This document shows positions 36,301 to 45,502 of a stretch of DNA of 64,000 nt, in pieces. Below the pieces are notes generated by a model. That model saw nothing but the letters and a program-made list of their open reading frames with translations. It was not told where the DNA came from and did not search any database. The stretch's first letter is position 1, and the number at the start of each line of letters is the position of its first letter. The position numbers were made by a program, and so were the translations under genes. The DNA is from a virus, in the IMG/VR virus record IMGVR_UViG_3300027848_000009, positions 62,001 through 126,000 of that record; one strand, given 5' to 3'.

Positions 36301-37429
36301 AGCCCCACATGTCATGGACGAAGCAGCCCAAAACATCTTGGATATGTCACGATCTGGAAACTTCGATACCGCTAATGCGGTTGGGCTGACGGAGGACATC
36401 TATGGAGGCCTAATTGACTTTTACGAAGGTGACACTACGAAGGCGATGCTCACTTTTCTGGATCAGTTTGCGGATGGTAAAGCGTTCGAAGAGGGGAACA
36501 CGCTGTCAGCCATGAAACCTGCAGACATAGCAACTTTTCTGGCGGCTATTCAACCTGCATTGGACGAGATGCAAAGCGGTAGGGATAAAATAGGTTTCGA
36601 TCTGTTCTCTGGCATTTTTGCTGACTCTGGACTTTCTGTCGTACTCAAAGACCCTGAATACTTTTCTAAACTGACTGACAAGCAACTTATCGCATTTGGC
36701 GATAAATTTACAGCTGAAAACATTAAGGACAAGTCAGGCATCGAACTGAAAGATATGTTGGCAGAATTGTTCCCAGATATGCAAGCGAAGTTTGAAGTGG
36801 TGGAGGACATCATTGCGGGGGCGGCGCTAGATCTAGAAACAAAGTCCGCTGAGTTCGTGGCAGCATTGACCGGCATGATTACCGCACTGAGCAATGGTTT
36901 GAGCAATCTCAATATCCCGGATCCGCCAGCACCGGTTCCCGACACCGGCGTCGATCCCGATACGTCGACTCCTCGTGGGGACACGCTTTCATCGAGATAC
37001 TCGCGAACAATGTCAGCGCACAGTCAACTAGATTCGATGGCGTCGGGTAAACGATTTGTTACTTCCGGCTGGCGTAACTTCGATCTTGGCAGCCCAAGTT
37101 CAGACCACGTCAATGGCCGCGCATATGATTTGACCGGACAGAATCTTGGTGCGTACAAGTCCCTCGTTGACGCCAGCGGAGGGTTTGGGGAGTTCCATGG
37201 TTCCGCTGGAAGCCGCCATCTTCACGTTGTTCCTAATACGTCTGGTGGGGCGCCGATGGGCGATTCATCGTCACCTGCGACACTCGGTGGTGGCGGCGGC
37301 GGCGGGATGACCAACAATAATAACTACACGATAAATATTAACGGATCTGATCAGTCGCCGGAACAAATTGCTGAGGCTGTAATGCAACGGATAAAGAGCG
37401 ACGAGATGTCAATGAGTGAGCGTCGCTGA
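33314..37429 (+). CDS. Tape measure protein with C-terminal M15-like peptidase domain
   Basis: A 1,371-residue tape measure (start ATG 33314; a TTG nine bases earlier is also in frame). It fixes tail length and is ejected with the DNA. Hydrophobic stretches at about residues 80-150 and a Gly-rich membrane-like segment near 745-785 are typical. Near residues 1235-1315 is a peptidase M15-type domain: SDHVNGRAYDL with the first His and Asp, then SRHLHV with the His pair, in line with a cell-wall D-Ala peptidase used during entry. After a Gly tract the last ~40 residues carry the usual YTININGS ... MQRIKSDE tail. It overlaps the next gene by one base. Confidence 0.9.
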   Translation: MADASLVIKISATGERNLKSIRRDLDRISASAVTTSAALQAFARSYNDAWDKHLKNVEKNFTRHFDDLDRMVSMAGGTLLKGLGLALKATAAEFVLMGASMLGVHALFATGNWLMKGYRGAMALLAGAAASTAVALASVAAAIREQSAAMYAYKATGYKQFGDNLNRVRVVMRGLETDTRFASVGVENLNAAYAAVSQRSTFTAGSQGLLSGLMDFASAGQPLEQGVKAAGQLIGILQDPKASFSEITKSAEALGPAMQKAMKEAEKQGINTATELKKAINDGTLVSMGGVEGQFDAVNGTLVSIMKGGFNQIRSMFADMGQPFLKPLKEAADEILVIFKRTFMRLRGDLGKFGTGSFITSLVSMSEKLENVFVKLIRDYLPQVIGMFGRWSDKWDSFTNGWNRLLDGMRPLIDGAKVLEGVLKNIFGPVWTQIKEKFGSFNDQLKENEPQLLSFGTALGDMLVSFSKVTDKMRELFFTALPFITKMLEGVKQITDLLGTMLGSMGKIFGGKGDGFGAFGMLMGLGLIGRSMKNTKGGFVQKSMVSSMNVQANQVTVTGATAGGQMYPGAATSQQAFNTPYGPGRTVGGLGGGAGSGFLSARNGPTSNYYPPGSLGGPISHRAGVAQGMSSGQVAAYNKGTRAAAAAQAPMTSSGMTGLPSRLQQFSGSRGPRAMRNNSKMYGNFSKYNNSASGKMGTMVGLGLLSSVMPEETQGAMSLGASLAVINPALGLGVAGIGTAMTSKNAAVGVGGGVVGGAALGMMVAGPVGAAVGGILGGVLGGIKANSNKHNAMREEAREQGRSASKQILEGLMTGISDASKNDDIKAFTSENLGETLGLNLLDDAVKDSFDFQKQNGLRSHEQRQALVEKLYAQRDVLGFEMSEEEKKKALEKPNEFLETINKELAPTFEAATEITNKFESRMDLFTSSLRMTEEEVMRLAQTTGVNLYDAAQNTGDMIKQLADGLITSKEKMDQAMADIGARGMSKLSVEKRRLEAPHVMDEAAQNILDMSRSGNFDTANAVGLTEDIYGGLIDFYEGDTTKAMLTFLDQFADGKAFEEGNTLSAMKPADIATFLAAIQPALDEMQSGRDKIGFDLFSGIFADSGLSVVLKDPEYFSKLTDKQLIAFGDKFTAENIKDKSGIELKDMLAELFPDMQAKFEVVEDIIAGAALDLETKSAEFVAALTGMITALSNGLSNLNIPDPPAPVPDTGVDPDTSTPRGDTLSSRYSRTMSAHSQLDSMASGKRFVTSGWRNFDLGSPSSDHVNGRAYDLTGQNLGAYKSLVDASGGFGEFHGSAGSRHLHVVPNTSGGAPMGDSSSPATLGGGGGGGMTNNNNYTININGSDQSPEQIAEAVMQRIKSDEMSMSERR

Positions 37430-38877
37430 TGGCTGTTGGCGACTGGCCAAGTTTCAGCGGGGGCGCAGATATTTCTTTTGTCGACCGCACGCCGCCCGGA
37501 ACAATCGTCACAGCAGCGGGCGGCCCTGGGAGACGCTCTGGTGTCAAGTATATGGCGACCACCCGATTTGGACTCATCAAGATAAACGCCTTCAAGTATC
37601 AGATTGTTACAGCTTACGTCAGAGAGTCGCAGTCATTTAACGGAGCAAAAGAAAAACTTTATGACTGGCTCCCCCTTCGGGGAGGTTGTTACTTGACTGT
37701 TGCCCGACCTATCACTGGGATACATTATTATGGAACAAACTTTGGTACTGCTTCTCGTGATCGGAATTCTTATCATTTTTTAGATGGGTCAAAAAGTAGT
37801 GGCGGAGTAAGTTGCGTGAAAGAATCAGACGGGTCGTACTTATACGCCGTTAAAGCTCCGCAAGCAAAATGGATTTCGGGCACTTATTACTACCGTCAGA
37901 ATGTAGGTGTGTACATGCCCCTTTTTTCTTTTGCTACCAAAGAAGGCTCGGAGGCAAGCGGTTGGGCGTTTACGAACAGGCCGCAGGGGGGCACCCCCAA
38001 CGCAGTTGCTCCGTTGGGTCCCAATGTCGGCCCCTTGCTGCCGTTTATGCCAGCCCCACAAACAAAACTACCGTCAAGTGGCGGAGGCGGAGGCGGAGGC
38101 GGTGGAGGAGGCGGTGGAGGAGGCGGTGGCGGACAGCCATCTGCAAACGTCGCCCCAACCCCAGCAGAAACCAAAGTTGTTGTTCGCGTCCCATACGGAT
38201 ACACCAAACCACCAACCAAAGGAATCGAGAACCGTCCTCGAATCGTCCAAAACTACGTCGAATACATCAAAGACTCTTCCACCAAACTCGGATACAAACA
38301 GATCACCGGTCAAGAAACGTTCCACTTCCCGTACGTCCCCAACAACATCTCATATTCCGGTCTAGGTTCAGAGTGGACCAATATTGATAGGCAAGGAAAT
38401 TATCCCCTTGTCGAATGGTCGAAGTGGCAATTGATGAGGGTCGAGATGGAATTCTTGTTGGCCGAAGACCGTGCTGTCGGTGGGGGAATTTTAGTTCCTG
38501 ACGGCATTTTTGTTAGCGTTAAGAACCGGATCAATACCCTGCGGAAGATGGCTCAAAGGCAGGCACCAGTTTCTGTTTTCAATCTCGATGATCTTTTCCG
38601 GATTCAGGTGCGACGTGCGGCAGCAACCAGAAAGCCGATGCAGTTTGTGATTGCGGACATTAACGTCTCTTCAAGTAGAAGGTCGATGGACTCGAACGAG
38701 AAGGAGATTACAGCAGCGACAGTCAAACTGACGTTGCAGGAAATCTTGATCGAGAATGTCACTATCGTAAAAATGTCACCTCCGCAGTTTTCGGAACCAA
38801 TTTTGGCGAATCGGAGAGGGTCGGATACGACTTCTAGCGATGGTTTCAATGATCCCCTGTTCCATTGGGGCTTCTGA
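37429..38877 (+). CDS. Baseplate/tail protein with polyglycine linker
   Basis: A 482-residue protein directly after the tape measure. The N-terminal ~215 residues are beta-rich and of unknown fold. A run of about 19 glycines (nucleotides about 38082-38132) separates it from the C-terminal half, where a GYKQITGQETFHFPYVPNN region, an EWTNIDRQG segment and a late LTLQEI segment resemble tail proteins that join tube to baseplate hub (LysM/gp53-like group). It is followed by a gpD-like hub gene with a one-base overlap, which supports a baseplate hub role. The N-terminal domain looks like an added module. Confidence 0.6.
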   Translation: MAVGDWPSFSGGADISFVDRTPPGTIVTAAGGPGRRSGVKYMATTRFGLIKINAFKYQIVTAYVRESQSFNGAKEKLYDWLPLRGGCYLTVARPITGIHYYGTNFGTASRDRNSYHFLDGSKSSGGVSCVKESDGSYLYAVKAPQAKWISGTYYYRQNVGVYMPLFSFATKEGSEASGWAFTNRPQGGTPNAVAPLGPNVGPLLPFMPAPQTKLPSSGGGGGGGGGGGGGGGGGGQPSANVAPTPAETKVVVRVPYGYTKPPTKGIENRPRIVQNYVEYIKDSSTKLGYKQITGQETFHFPYVPNNISYSGLGSEWTNIDRQGNYPLVEWSKWQLMRVEMEFLLAEDRAVGGGILVPDGIFVSVKNRINTLRKMAQRQAPVSVFNLDDLFRIQVRRAAATRKPMQFVIADINVSSSRRSMDSNEKEITAATVKLTLQEILIENVTIVKMSPPQFSEPILANRRGSDTTSSDGFNDPLFHWGF

Positions 38878-39929
38878 TGGCTGCCGAAACAAATTCGGCT
38901 CCGCTCAACGAGCGCAGGAAATACATTGTTTTTGATGATCCATCACTACTCGGTGCCGAAACAGACATAACAAATAGTTTAATATCTGCAAAATTTAGTT
39001 CAGGAATTGATCTTGCCACACAGCTAACTTTAGAAATAGTTGACCCAAATTTTAGTTTTGCAAGATCAAATTACTTCTCCATAACGAGAGATGTTTACTT
39101 TAAAAGCAACTCTCTCGGATCAATCAACGAGTCATTGAAAGTATCAGGACAAATTGCGTTAGAACGACTCAAATATCACCATCTTGAGGTGTCTGCAGTT
39201 ACCTGCAGTGGAGGACCGGGAACTTCTCCAATTTGGACAATAGAATGCAGAACTAAAGCGATCCAACAGATGAGACGGGATCGCAACCCCGGAGCAATTG
39301 AGGGCGCCTCTCAGAACTATGTGATCACGGCTGGCCGAAAGTACGGAATGAACACAGTTGCCGAAACGACGTCGAAATCGAAGAATATCAACAAGGCATC
39401 AAACGACAGGCGCTCCGACTCCGCATGGGATGTCGTCAAGAGCCTCGCTAGTGAGGCCAAATTTATAACGTTCGAATCGGATGGGATTCTATTTTTTGCT
39501 TCACAAAAATGGATGCTTGGCCTATGGGGTTCAACTCGGACCAATTTTGATGCGGATTTGATTACACGTTACGGCGGACTTCTCCGAAATGGGTACAACG
39601 TCATTCCTGTTCGCTACCCCTCAAAAGAATCCGACATTATTAGGGTTCATCAAATGCCTCAGATGAGAAGATCCGATAACAATCCGCTGCTTGTTGAGGG
39701 TTCAATGGTGGTTGACTCTATTGCCGGGTCGATTCTCAGGCCGGGAATGACCATTCAACTCACCAACTACCCAACATTTGAGGGCCTGTACCTAATAAGT
39801 CAGGTTGACTACAATGTTCTTACCAACGATCCAGCGACAATCACTTTCCGCTCACCAGAACGCGAAGATAAAGACATCATAGACTACGTAGTCGGCGCAA
39901 CGAGTCCTTCGACGGCCTACTCAAACTGA
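38877..39929 (+). CDS. Baseplate hub protein (gpD/gp27-like)
   Basis: A 350-residue protein, start placed at the ATG that overlaps the upstream stop (TGATG). The fold pattern (paired beta-barrel domains with a WDVVKSLASEAKFITF segment near residue 185 and a long C-terminal part with a MTIQLTNYPTFEGLYLI region) matches late control D/XkdQ-type hubs, which form a trimer at the tail end and hold the spike. It precedes the gpV-like spike gene. Assignment is by pattern and order. Confidence 0.7.
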   Translation: MAAETNSAPLNERRKYIVFDDPSLLGAETDITNSLISAKFSSGIDLATQLTLEIVDPNFSFARSNYFSITRDVYFKSNSLGSINESLKVSGQIALERLKYHHLEVSAVTCSGGPGTSPIWTIECRTKAIQQMRRDRNPGAIEGASQNYVITAGRKYGMNTVAETTSKSKNINKASNDRRSDSAWDVVKSLASEAKFITFESDGILFFASQKWMLGLWGSTRTNFDADLITRYGGLLRNGYNVIPVRYPSKESDIIRVHQMPQMRRSDNNPLLVEGSMVVDSIAGSILRPGMTIQLTNYPTFEGLYLISQVDYNVLTNDPATITFRSPEREDKDIIDYVVGATSPSTAYSN

Positions 39930-39943
39930 GAGGATGAGTACTG

Positions 39944-40324
39944 ATGGCTGGACAATCATATTCTACTGTCGTTGGCGGTTCGTCGAATCCTGAACCGGGC
40001 GGACTACTCTATTTCGCCACAGTTCATTCGATTTCCAACGGAAAACTTCGAGTAAATGTGCCAATGCTTGGTTTCATTAGCAGTCCGTGCGATCACCTAA
40101 ATTCCTATGGGAACGACAGGTATGCAGTCGGCGATCGGGTCGTTGTCGGTTTTCTTGAAGGCGGAAAACAGTATCTGGTGCTGTTCGGTCGCGTGAACCA
40201 CACTCGGACCGCTTTCCCCACATACGGACAGTACTTGGCACTTGCCGGTCGAGTTTCTGCACTCGAATCTACCGTAGCAACACTACAAGCTGCCGTCACG
40301 GCACTCCAAGGACACACCCATTAA
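39944..40324 (+). CDS. Baseplate spike/OB-fold protein (gpV-like)
   Basis: A 126-residue protein with an OB-fold-like domain at about residues 18-85 (GKLRVNVPML, then YAVGDRVVVGFLEGG, typical of gpV/gp5 N-terminal domains), a short coiled coil (about 100-120), and a final Gly-His-Thr-His. Terminal His-x-His pairs in spike proteins bind iron at the tip. No beta-helix region is present, so it is a minimal spike or spike-adaptor, perhaps completed by another protein. Confidence 0.72.
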   Translation: MAGQSYSTVVGGSSNPEPGGLLYFATVHSISNGKLRVNVPMLGFISSPCDHLNSYGNDRYAVGDRVVVGFLEGGKQYLVLFGRVNHTRTAFPTYGQYLALAGRVSALESTVATLQAAVTALQGHTH

Positions 40325-40374
40325 TAAGAGCACATGCTAACGTCGTGTAAACTGGAGTTTGTAAGGAGATCAAC

Positions 40375-40671
40375 ATGGACGCAATCAAATTTCCGCTAAA
40401 ATTCAGCAAGGCCGGTATCGACCGCTTAACAGACGGAACAACCGACTACTACAAGCAACTACTCGCTCTTTCCATAATCACCGAACCCCACTCACTCCCA
40501 ATCACACCAGATTTTGGGATTTGGGACCCAACATTCAACACCGTGGAAAAAGGTCAATTTGTCCTGCACGCGGCAAGATTTGTGCCGGAGGTCGAGATCG
40601 GTGAGATCGACTCCAGCGTTGACGACAGCGGACAGAACATCGTATCTTTCTCATTCACGGTTAGGGGCTAA
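40375..40671 (+). CDS. Baseplate wedge protein (gp25/gpW-like)
   Basis: A 98-residue protein of the gp25-like family, which joins the sheath's first ring to the baseplate wedge. Size, position between spike and gpJ-like genes, and the segments LTDGTTDYYKQLLALSII and the EVEIGEIDSSVDD region fit the family. It has a strong ribosome-binding site (AAGGAG) and lies 5 nt before the gpJ-like gene. Confidence 0.78.
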   Translation: MDAIKFPLKFSKAGIDRLTDGTTDYYKQLLALSIITEPHSLPITPDFGIWDPTFNTVEKGQFVLHAARFVPEVEIGEIDSSVDDSGQNIVSFSFTVRG

Positions 40672-40676
40672 TCGCC

Positions 40677-41906
40677 ATGCCTGCAGATTTTTCTCAGTAC
40701 GTCGATCTGATACCATACGATCTATCCCCGACCGACGTTTATCTGGGGGCGATCGAGTTGGGTCGTGTCGTCCTGCCTGAATTCGAGATCCGCCAAGGAA
40801 CACCAGACGACGCGATGTTGCAAGCGTTCTCCTATATTACGGCACTCAACGTTGGAGCAATCAACCGGATACCACCAAGACTCATGGAGGGAATCGCCGC
40901 CCTGATGGGGGTGCCGCGGAACTATGGCCAAAAGGCTACGGTTTCGGCGACGATAACACTAAACGACTATGAGTCTTTCGTGTTGCCTATAGGGACTATT
41001 TTTATTCACTCGACTTCGACAGTCGTTGGGGTGATGACGACTCAATACGAAACGACAGAGGCGGTGAGCGTTGACCAGTCTGACGCGGAAGATGGCTCGG
41101 GAAACCCAAATCCTGTCCCAACCGTAGATGTTCAGTTGGCGGCTTCCTACGTTGGAATCAGCCCACACATTAATGCCGGAGACAATCTTCAGGTGGAAAC
41201 GATCCTCCCTCAAATTGCGTCCACCATTTATTTAGGAGACTTTTTGAATGGAAGCAATCCGGAGGACGGTTCTTATTACCTGTCACGGGCAAGAACCTAT
41301 CTTGAAAGCCTGTCGTCCAATACGGCAACCGCACGACAGGTGGAAGCGCACGTTCTGACAACTTTCAATTACGCTACGCGTTGCAAGGTGTACGATCTGA
41401 CCGATAGTGATAGTTCGGTTTTGTTCACCGCAACCGACGCTCCGGGTAATGCAGCGATATTTGTTTGGGGTGTTGAGGCCGCCGTCACCTCAAGTCGTCT
41501 TTACGATATTCTCGTTTCCGTCACAACCAAATCAACCGCAGGCCTGTACTTTACGGCTTCCAACTTTACAACGGTGAATGTGGGAGTTCAGGCCAGTGTC
41601 GCCTACAACTCTTCTTACGTTGCTGCAGATGTTGAAGATGCCATTACTGTTGCGTTGCTAGGGTTCCTGTCCCCCAATGGGTTCACTAGCAAGGCCGAGA
41701 AGATCAAAGTGACTGAACTTCAATCAATCGTTTCCAGTGTTGATGGTGTCGATTTTGTCGACAGTTTGACAATTTCCGATGCCAGCAACCTTCCTAGCGG
41801 CATTATTCAGCTGAATGCAAATGGGGACATTGAATTCTTGAGGAAAGGCCTTCTCGCCACGAGTAATGAGTTAAACATTTCAATTTCATTGTTCAGTCAA
41901 TCATGA
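40677..41906 (+). CDS. Baseplate wedge protein (gpJ/gp6-like)
   Basis: A 409-residue baseplate J-like protein. Characteristic parts are the N-terminal MLQAFSYITALNVGAINR region, the beta-rich centre starting VSATITLNDYESFVLPIGT, the QVEAHVLTTFNYATRCKVYD stretch near residues 225-240, and a C-terminal ITVTELQSIVSSVDGV-type segment. It forms the wedge that contracts the baseplate and triggers sheath shortening. It overlaps the gpI-like gene by four bases (ATGA). Confidence 0.85.
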   Translation: MPADFSQYVDLIPYDLSPTDVYLGAIELGRVVLPEFEIRQGTPDDAMLQAFSYITALNVGAINRIPPRLMEGIAALMGVPRNYGQKATVSATITLNDYESFVLPIGTIFIHSTSTVVGVMTTQYETTEAVSVDQSDAEDGSGNPNPVPTVDVQLAASYVGISPHINAGDNLQVETILPQIASTIYLGDFLNGSNPEDGSYYLSRARTYLESLSSNTATARQVEAHVLTTFNYATRCKVYDLTDSDSSVLFTATDAPGNAAIFVWGVEAAVTSSRLYDILVSVTTKSTAGLYFTASNFTTVNVGVQASVAYNSSYVAADVEDAITVALLGFLSPNGFTSKAEKIKVTELQSIVSSVDGVDFVDSLTISDASNLPSGIIQLNANGDIEFLRKGLLATSNELNISISLFSQS

Positions 41907-44900
41907 CAGTCGAAGACGCAAACCTCTTAAACGGGTATGATGCCCTTGAGGCGTTCCGACGTACCGACTTGAGTGTTCGACCGGTTTCTGAAGTGACTTC
42001 GAATCACACTTGGACCAGTAACAATGCGTCGATGGTTGTTTCAGAGGAGGAGTCGCAGCGGTACGTTGCTAACTATTTTTCACTTGCGGTTACCCCTAAT
42101 AACACAAACACTGTAACCGTGTCGCTGCCGAGTATTGCACTTCCGGCTGATAGACCCAAAAATTTTGTTTCAGAGTTGCATATTTCGGTGTACAGCAATT
42201 CCAGCATGTCAGTTTCTGCTCGCATCGCCCCAAGCGGCGAAAGCCTCCCAAGTTGGGGAGCCACAACAACGCGTCCGACGGCATGGGAGGTTGTTCGGTC
42301 AAATACATTCAGCGTGCCGACAGATGCTGGTTACACGCACGCGAAGACTTCCATTACGTTCTCCGGACATGACGGGCAACCTTTTTACATAACAATGCCG
42401 GTTTTTAGCAATGACCTCTTTTTCCGCGAAAGCGGTTTTGTGAATGTGGCTCGCCGGTTCATGCCTTCATACTACTGGGACATCGACTCTCAGCAGGAAA
42501 ATCCCAGCAACCCGATGTACCGTTTGTTCGATATTTTCACTCGCCACGCGAACGAAACATCTGTGACGTACGAAAAGTACTTCAGCTTTGAGCCAGACGA
42601 GCGTTTAGCCACCGACGTCGACGGCGAACTTACACTCAGCACTTTGGTGAACCCAAGTGTGATCGATCCGGCAAACCGGTCTTGGCTGTCCCAGTTCACG
42701 GGGGCGGCGTTGCGCTCCAACGCTGATGCAATCAACTTCGAATACGATGTGTTCACGAAAGAAACCAACGTTTCCGGCAATTCTGTAAACGCAGGTGCCC
42801 TCTGGTCTGTTGTTGACTTGCATGCCGATATGGGCGAACTTGCTACAAACGGAATTTCATCAGATGACACTCTAAGGGACATCGTTGACCAGTTCGTCAC
42901 AAGTGGATCTGCTGTTACTTGGGACATGGTAAAGGGTTCTGCCGGATCTAACAAAACTGAACTAACAACTATTACGTATACGGCGGCTACGACGTCTCCT
43001 GCATTGGCATACACTTACGAGGGTCCGTTCAGTCTGCCCGTCACTGATCCGGTCTCGTTGCGTCAATCCGATCTTCATGGCATTATCACTGCGGCTGACG
43101 ACCTTTCCAGTTCTTCGCTAACCCTGAAAAGTAGATTCTCTGACCCTGTGCTCAAAAGCAGGGTGGAAGGAAACTTTGTTTTTTCTGTAGCAAATCAATT
43201 AACCGGTGAAGACACTACGAGAATTTATGAATCATTATACGATTCTCCATCTTCGGAATTTGTCTACAGCGTGGATGCAAATTTCAGTGGCTACACAGTA
43301 GCTGGATCGACGGATGATAACTATTCAACCGACTGTGATGCTTTAGGTAAAGTGGTTGCCACCGGTCGTATTTCATATACGTCGGGAGGTTCGGACACCG
43401 GTATTTTAGAAATATTTGAAAAGCCTGACGCAGATTCTGTTTACGGTTCCCCCACAACTTTTTCGCATTCTGAAGATGCGGGCAACTCTTCTCTCGGGTT
43501 CAATCATCGCGTCAGAGTGTCCTACGACGGAACCGCCGTCGGGTCGATGCGTGGCGTCACCAATGATCTCATCCGAGTTTACGGCAAAGATCCTTCCACT
43601 GGGAACTGGGCTATTCGTGGGAGCAGCATTACTGTTGACGTATCCGATTTTTGGCTCAACTCGGATGGAACAAAATTGTTGGTCATCGGAACCAATAACA
43701 CTGTCCGATTTTTTGAATTCGATATCACCGACGGATGGGCTGAAACACGCGCACAGATAACGCCAACGTGGACAGTCACTGGACCTAATTCTTCTTCCGC
43801 CAGATGCTCCATGAATAGTGACGGATCAATAATCGCTATTTCTCACCCGTATGCAACGTTCAATGGGTTTGACGACGACGGAAACGCACTGTCGTATGCA
43901 TCCGCTGGCATTGTTGAAACTTATATGTGGTTGAATTCGGCGTGGATAGCAATAGAAACACCACAGATTGGCGTCGCATCAGATCTTTCTGGAATCGAAA
44001 TTAGACTTGATAGTTACGGGAGAACGCTTGCCGTTGGAGTTCCAAACTACGACAGTGGAGTTGGATGCGTTTTCGTTCTCGAACTATTGAAATTTGAGCC
44101 AGTTGATTCGTTTACCACACATGTGTGGAACATTAAATCGTCCATATATGATGCAAATCTTTCCAACTTTGGTCACTCGTTCGACATGAGTGACAACGGT
44201 GAAGTTCTTTTTATTCGACATCACTTGGCGAGTACAACGAGGGCGACTGCTTATCGATACGACTCGTCCACATCGCTGTATAGCAGTTCGTTTCATATCG
44301 AAATCAGTGATGCATCCGCTAACGACTCTACCCTTCAGGTTGCATGCGCCAAGGCTGCATGTCTTTGGGACCATGAAGAAATGTCTGAAAGAGTTTTGGG
44401 ATCTTCTGTTTTTGTATCGTCCGAGCAACCGGCTGACCCTTATGTCGTTGGTCAAAAAGCGGTAAGAGTTATTTTTCAAGATGCAAATGGTGCGGTCACA
44501 TCTTCATCCACCAATGCGGGTTTCGACGCTGCACTCAATTCTCTTGTAGCAGGCGACAAGATATTTATTGGAAATTCTTTAACTGATGGGTTTGGATATT
44601 TTCTTGAATATGCCGGAACGTGGTCGTTTGGCGACCCTTGGGGTGGCGTCAACTACGGGTACGTAATTGACTACAAAGATAGGCCGACTATCGCGTATGG
44701 CCAATCTTCCTCTTACCCGCAGACGGATACTTTTTATGACGCCACCACCAGTGTTCTTTCTGGTGAACTCGATAGCGTTGTAGGAACATTTTTTGCTGCA
44801 CAGTCAGCTTCTTCTTTGTCTCCCGTTTTTACGTCTTTGTCTGAGCAGGATGATTACATGAGTTGGCAGTTCTCTAACAGCTATTACGGTTTGAAGGCCG

Positions 44901-45190
44901 GTTCCAGAGAATCGATGACAGAGGCAGCAAAATTGGTTTTGTCCGCCTCTAAGGTTGTTGCCGTTTCACCAAATTACAGTGGTTTCAGAAATCGCATCCA
45001 TATCAGGACGCTGACGAGTGAAACACCCAATATCGACTCAGTGACATACGCGTCGTCTGACGTATTGTCGGTTATTGCACCAACACGTCCTGTTGGGTAT
45101 TACTTTACTCATGAAACAGTTGATAAACTGTTCTTTACACTCAACAATATCGGAATTGGGCGGCTAGGCATCTCCGTCCTCGGGAACTAA
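41903..45190 (+). CDS. gpI-like baseplate protein with propeller-like repeats
   Basis: A 1,095-residue protein, much longer than P2 gpI (about 175). The N-terminal third includes a gpI-type part (RRFMPSYYWDID, then PMYRLFDIFTRHANE, then PANRSWLSQFTG near 253-265). Residues about 530-790 carry at least five S/D-x-D-G-type turns followed by hydrophobic strands (VSYDGTAVGSM, LNSDGTKLLVIG, MNSDGSIIAIS, LDSYGRTLAVG, MSDNGEVLFI), the pattern of FG-GAP/integrin-like beta-propeller blades. The last third is beta-rich and of unknown fold. It probably links baseplate to fibres and may contribute to host-surface binding. Confidence 0.75.
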   Translation: MTVEDANLLNGYDALEAFRRTDLSVRPVSEVTSNHTWTSNNASMVVSEEESQRYVANYFSLAVTPNNTNTVTVSLPSIALPADRPKNFVSELHISVYSNSSMSVSARIAPSGESLPSWGATTTRPTAWEVVRSNTFSVPTDAGYTHAKTSITFSGHDGQPFYITMPVFSNDLFFRESGFVNVARRFMPSYYWDIDSQQENPSNPMYRLFDIFTRHANETSVTYEKYFSFEPDERLATDVDGELTLSTLVNPSVIDPANRSWLSQFTGAALRSNADAINFEYDVFTKETNVSGNSVNAGALWSVVDLHADMGELATNGISSDDTLRDIVDQFVTSGSAVTWDMVKGSAGSNKTELTTITYTAATTSPALAYTYEGPFSLPVTDPVSLRQSDLHGIITAADDLSSSSLTLKSRFSDPVLKSRVEGNFVFSVANQLTGEDTTRIYESLYDSPSSEFVYSVDANFSGYTVAGSTDDNYSTDCDALGKVVATGRISYTSGGSDTGILEIFEKPDADSVYGSPTTFSHSEDAGNSSLGFNHRVRVSYDGTAVGSMRGVTNDLIRVYGKDPSTGNWAIRGSSITVDVSDFWLNSDGTKLLVIGTNNTVRFFEFDITDGWAETRAQITPTWTVTGPNSSSARCSMNSDGSIIAISHPYATFNGFDDDGNALSYASAGIVETYMWLNSAWIAIETPQIGVASDLSGIEIRLDSYGRTLAVGVPNYDSGVGCVFVLELLKFEPVDSFTTHVWNIKSSIYDANLSNFGHSFDMSDNGEVLFIRHHLASTTRATAYRYDSSTSLYSSSFHIEISDASANDSTLQVACAKAACLWDHEEMSERVLGSSVFVSSEQPADPYVVGQKAVRVIFQDANGAVTSSSTNAGFDAALNSLVAGDKIFIGNSLTDGFGYFLEYAGTWSFGDPWGGVNYGYVIDYKDRPTIAYGQSSSYPQTDTFYDATTSVLSGELDSVVGTFFAAQSASSLSPVFTSLSEQDDYMSWQFSNSYYGLKAGSRESMTEAAKLVLSASKVVAVSPNYSGFRNRIHIRTLTSETPNIDSVTYASSDVLSVIAPTRPVGYYFTHETVDKLFFTLNNIGIGRLGISVLGN

Positions 45191-45202
45191 GAGGTATTTC
45201 TA

Positions 45203-45502
45203 ATGGCTGGACTCGGATATTACGAATTTCAGGGGGAAGCCGTTCTTACGGCGTCTCAGGTAAACGGATACCTAATGCAGCAGTCAGTGATGGTTCAAAC
45301 CACTGAGGCAGCTCTCAACAATGACTTGGGGGTAGTTAAGTCTGCAGGCATGATGGGCTACTTCATCGGCGGTAGCGACCTCGTTAGTAGACCTCACTTT
45401 TATGACGGGTCAGTCTGGAACAGAATCGCAACACAAGCAGAAGTTGAAGCTCAGGAAAACCGTACCGGTCAGGTGCTTTTGTACATGGAAGTTATCAATT
45501 AG
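45203..45502 (+). CDS. Unknown small tail-associated protein
   Basis: A 99-residue soluble protein between the gpI-like gene and the holin candidate, with an AAGAGG ribosome-binding site. The middle part (GGSDLVSRPHFYDGSVWNRI) resembles the short beta motifs of fibre proteins in which a DGS-x-W turn recurs. No enzymatic motif, signal peptide or membrane segment is visible. A fibre- or baseplate-linked role is likely from position. Confidence 0.55.
   Translation: MAGLGYYEFQGEAVLTASQVNGYLMQQSVMVQTTEAALNNDLGVVKSAGMMGYFIGGSDLVSRPHFYDGSVWNRIATQAEVEAQENRTGQVLLYMEVIN

Noticed and set aside
37869-38387. Arg-rich overlapping frames across the polyglycine region
   Set aside because: Produced by the GGN codon run; the baseplate gene frame is continuous and supported by neighbours.
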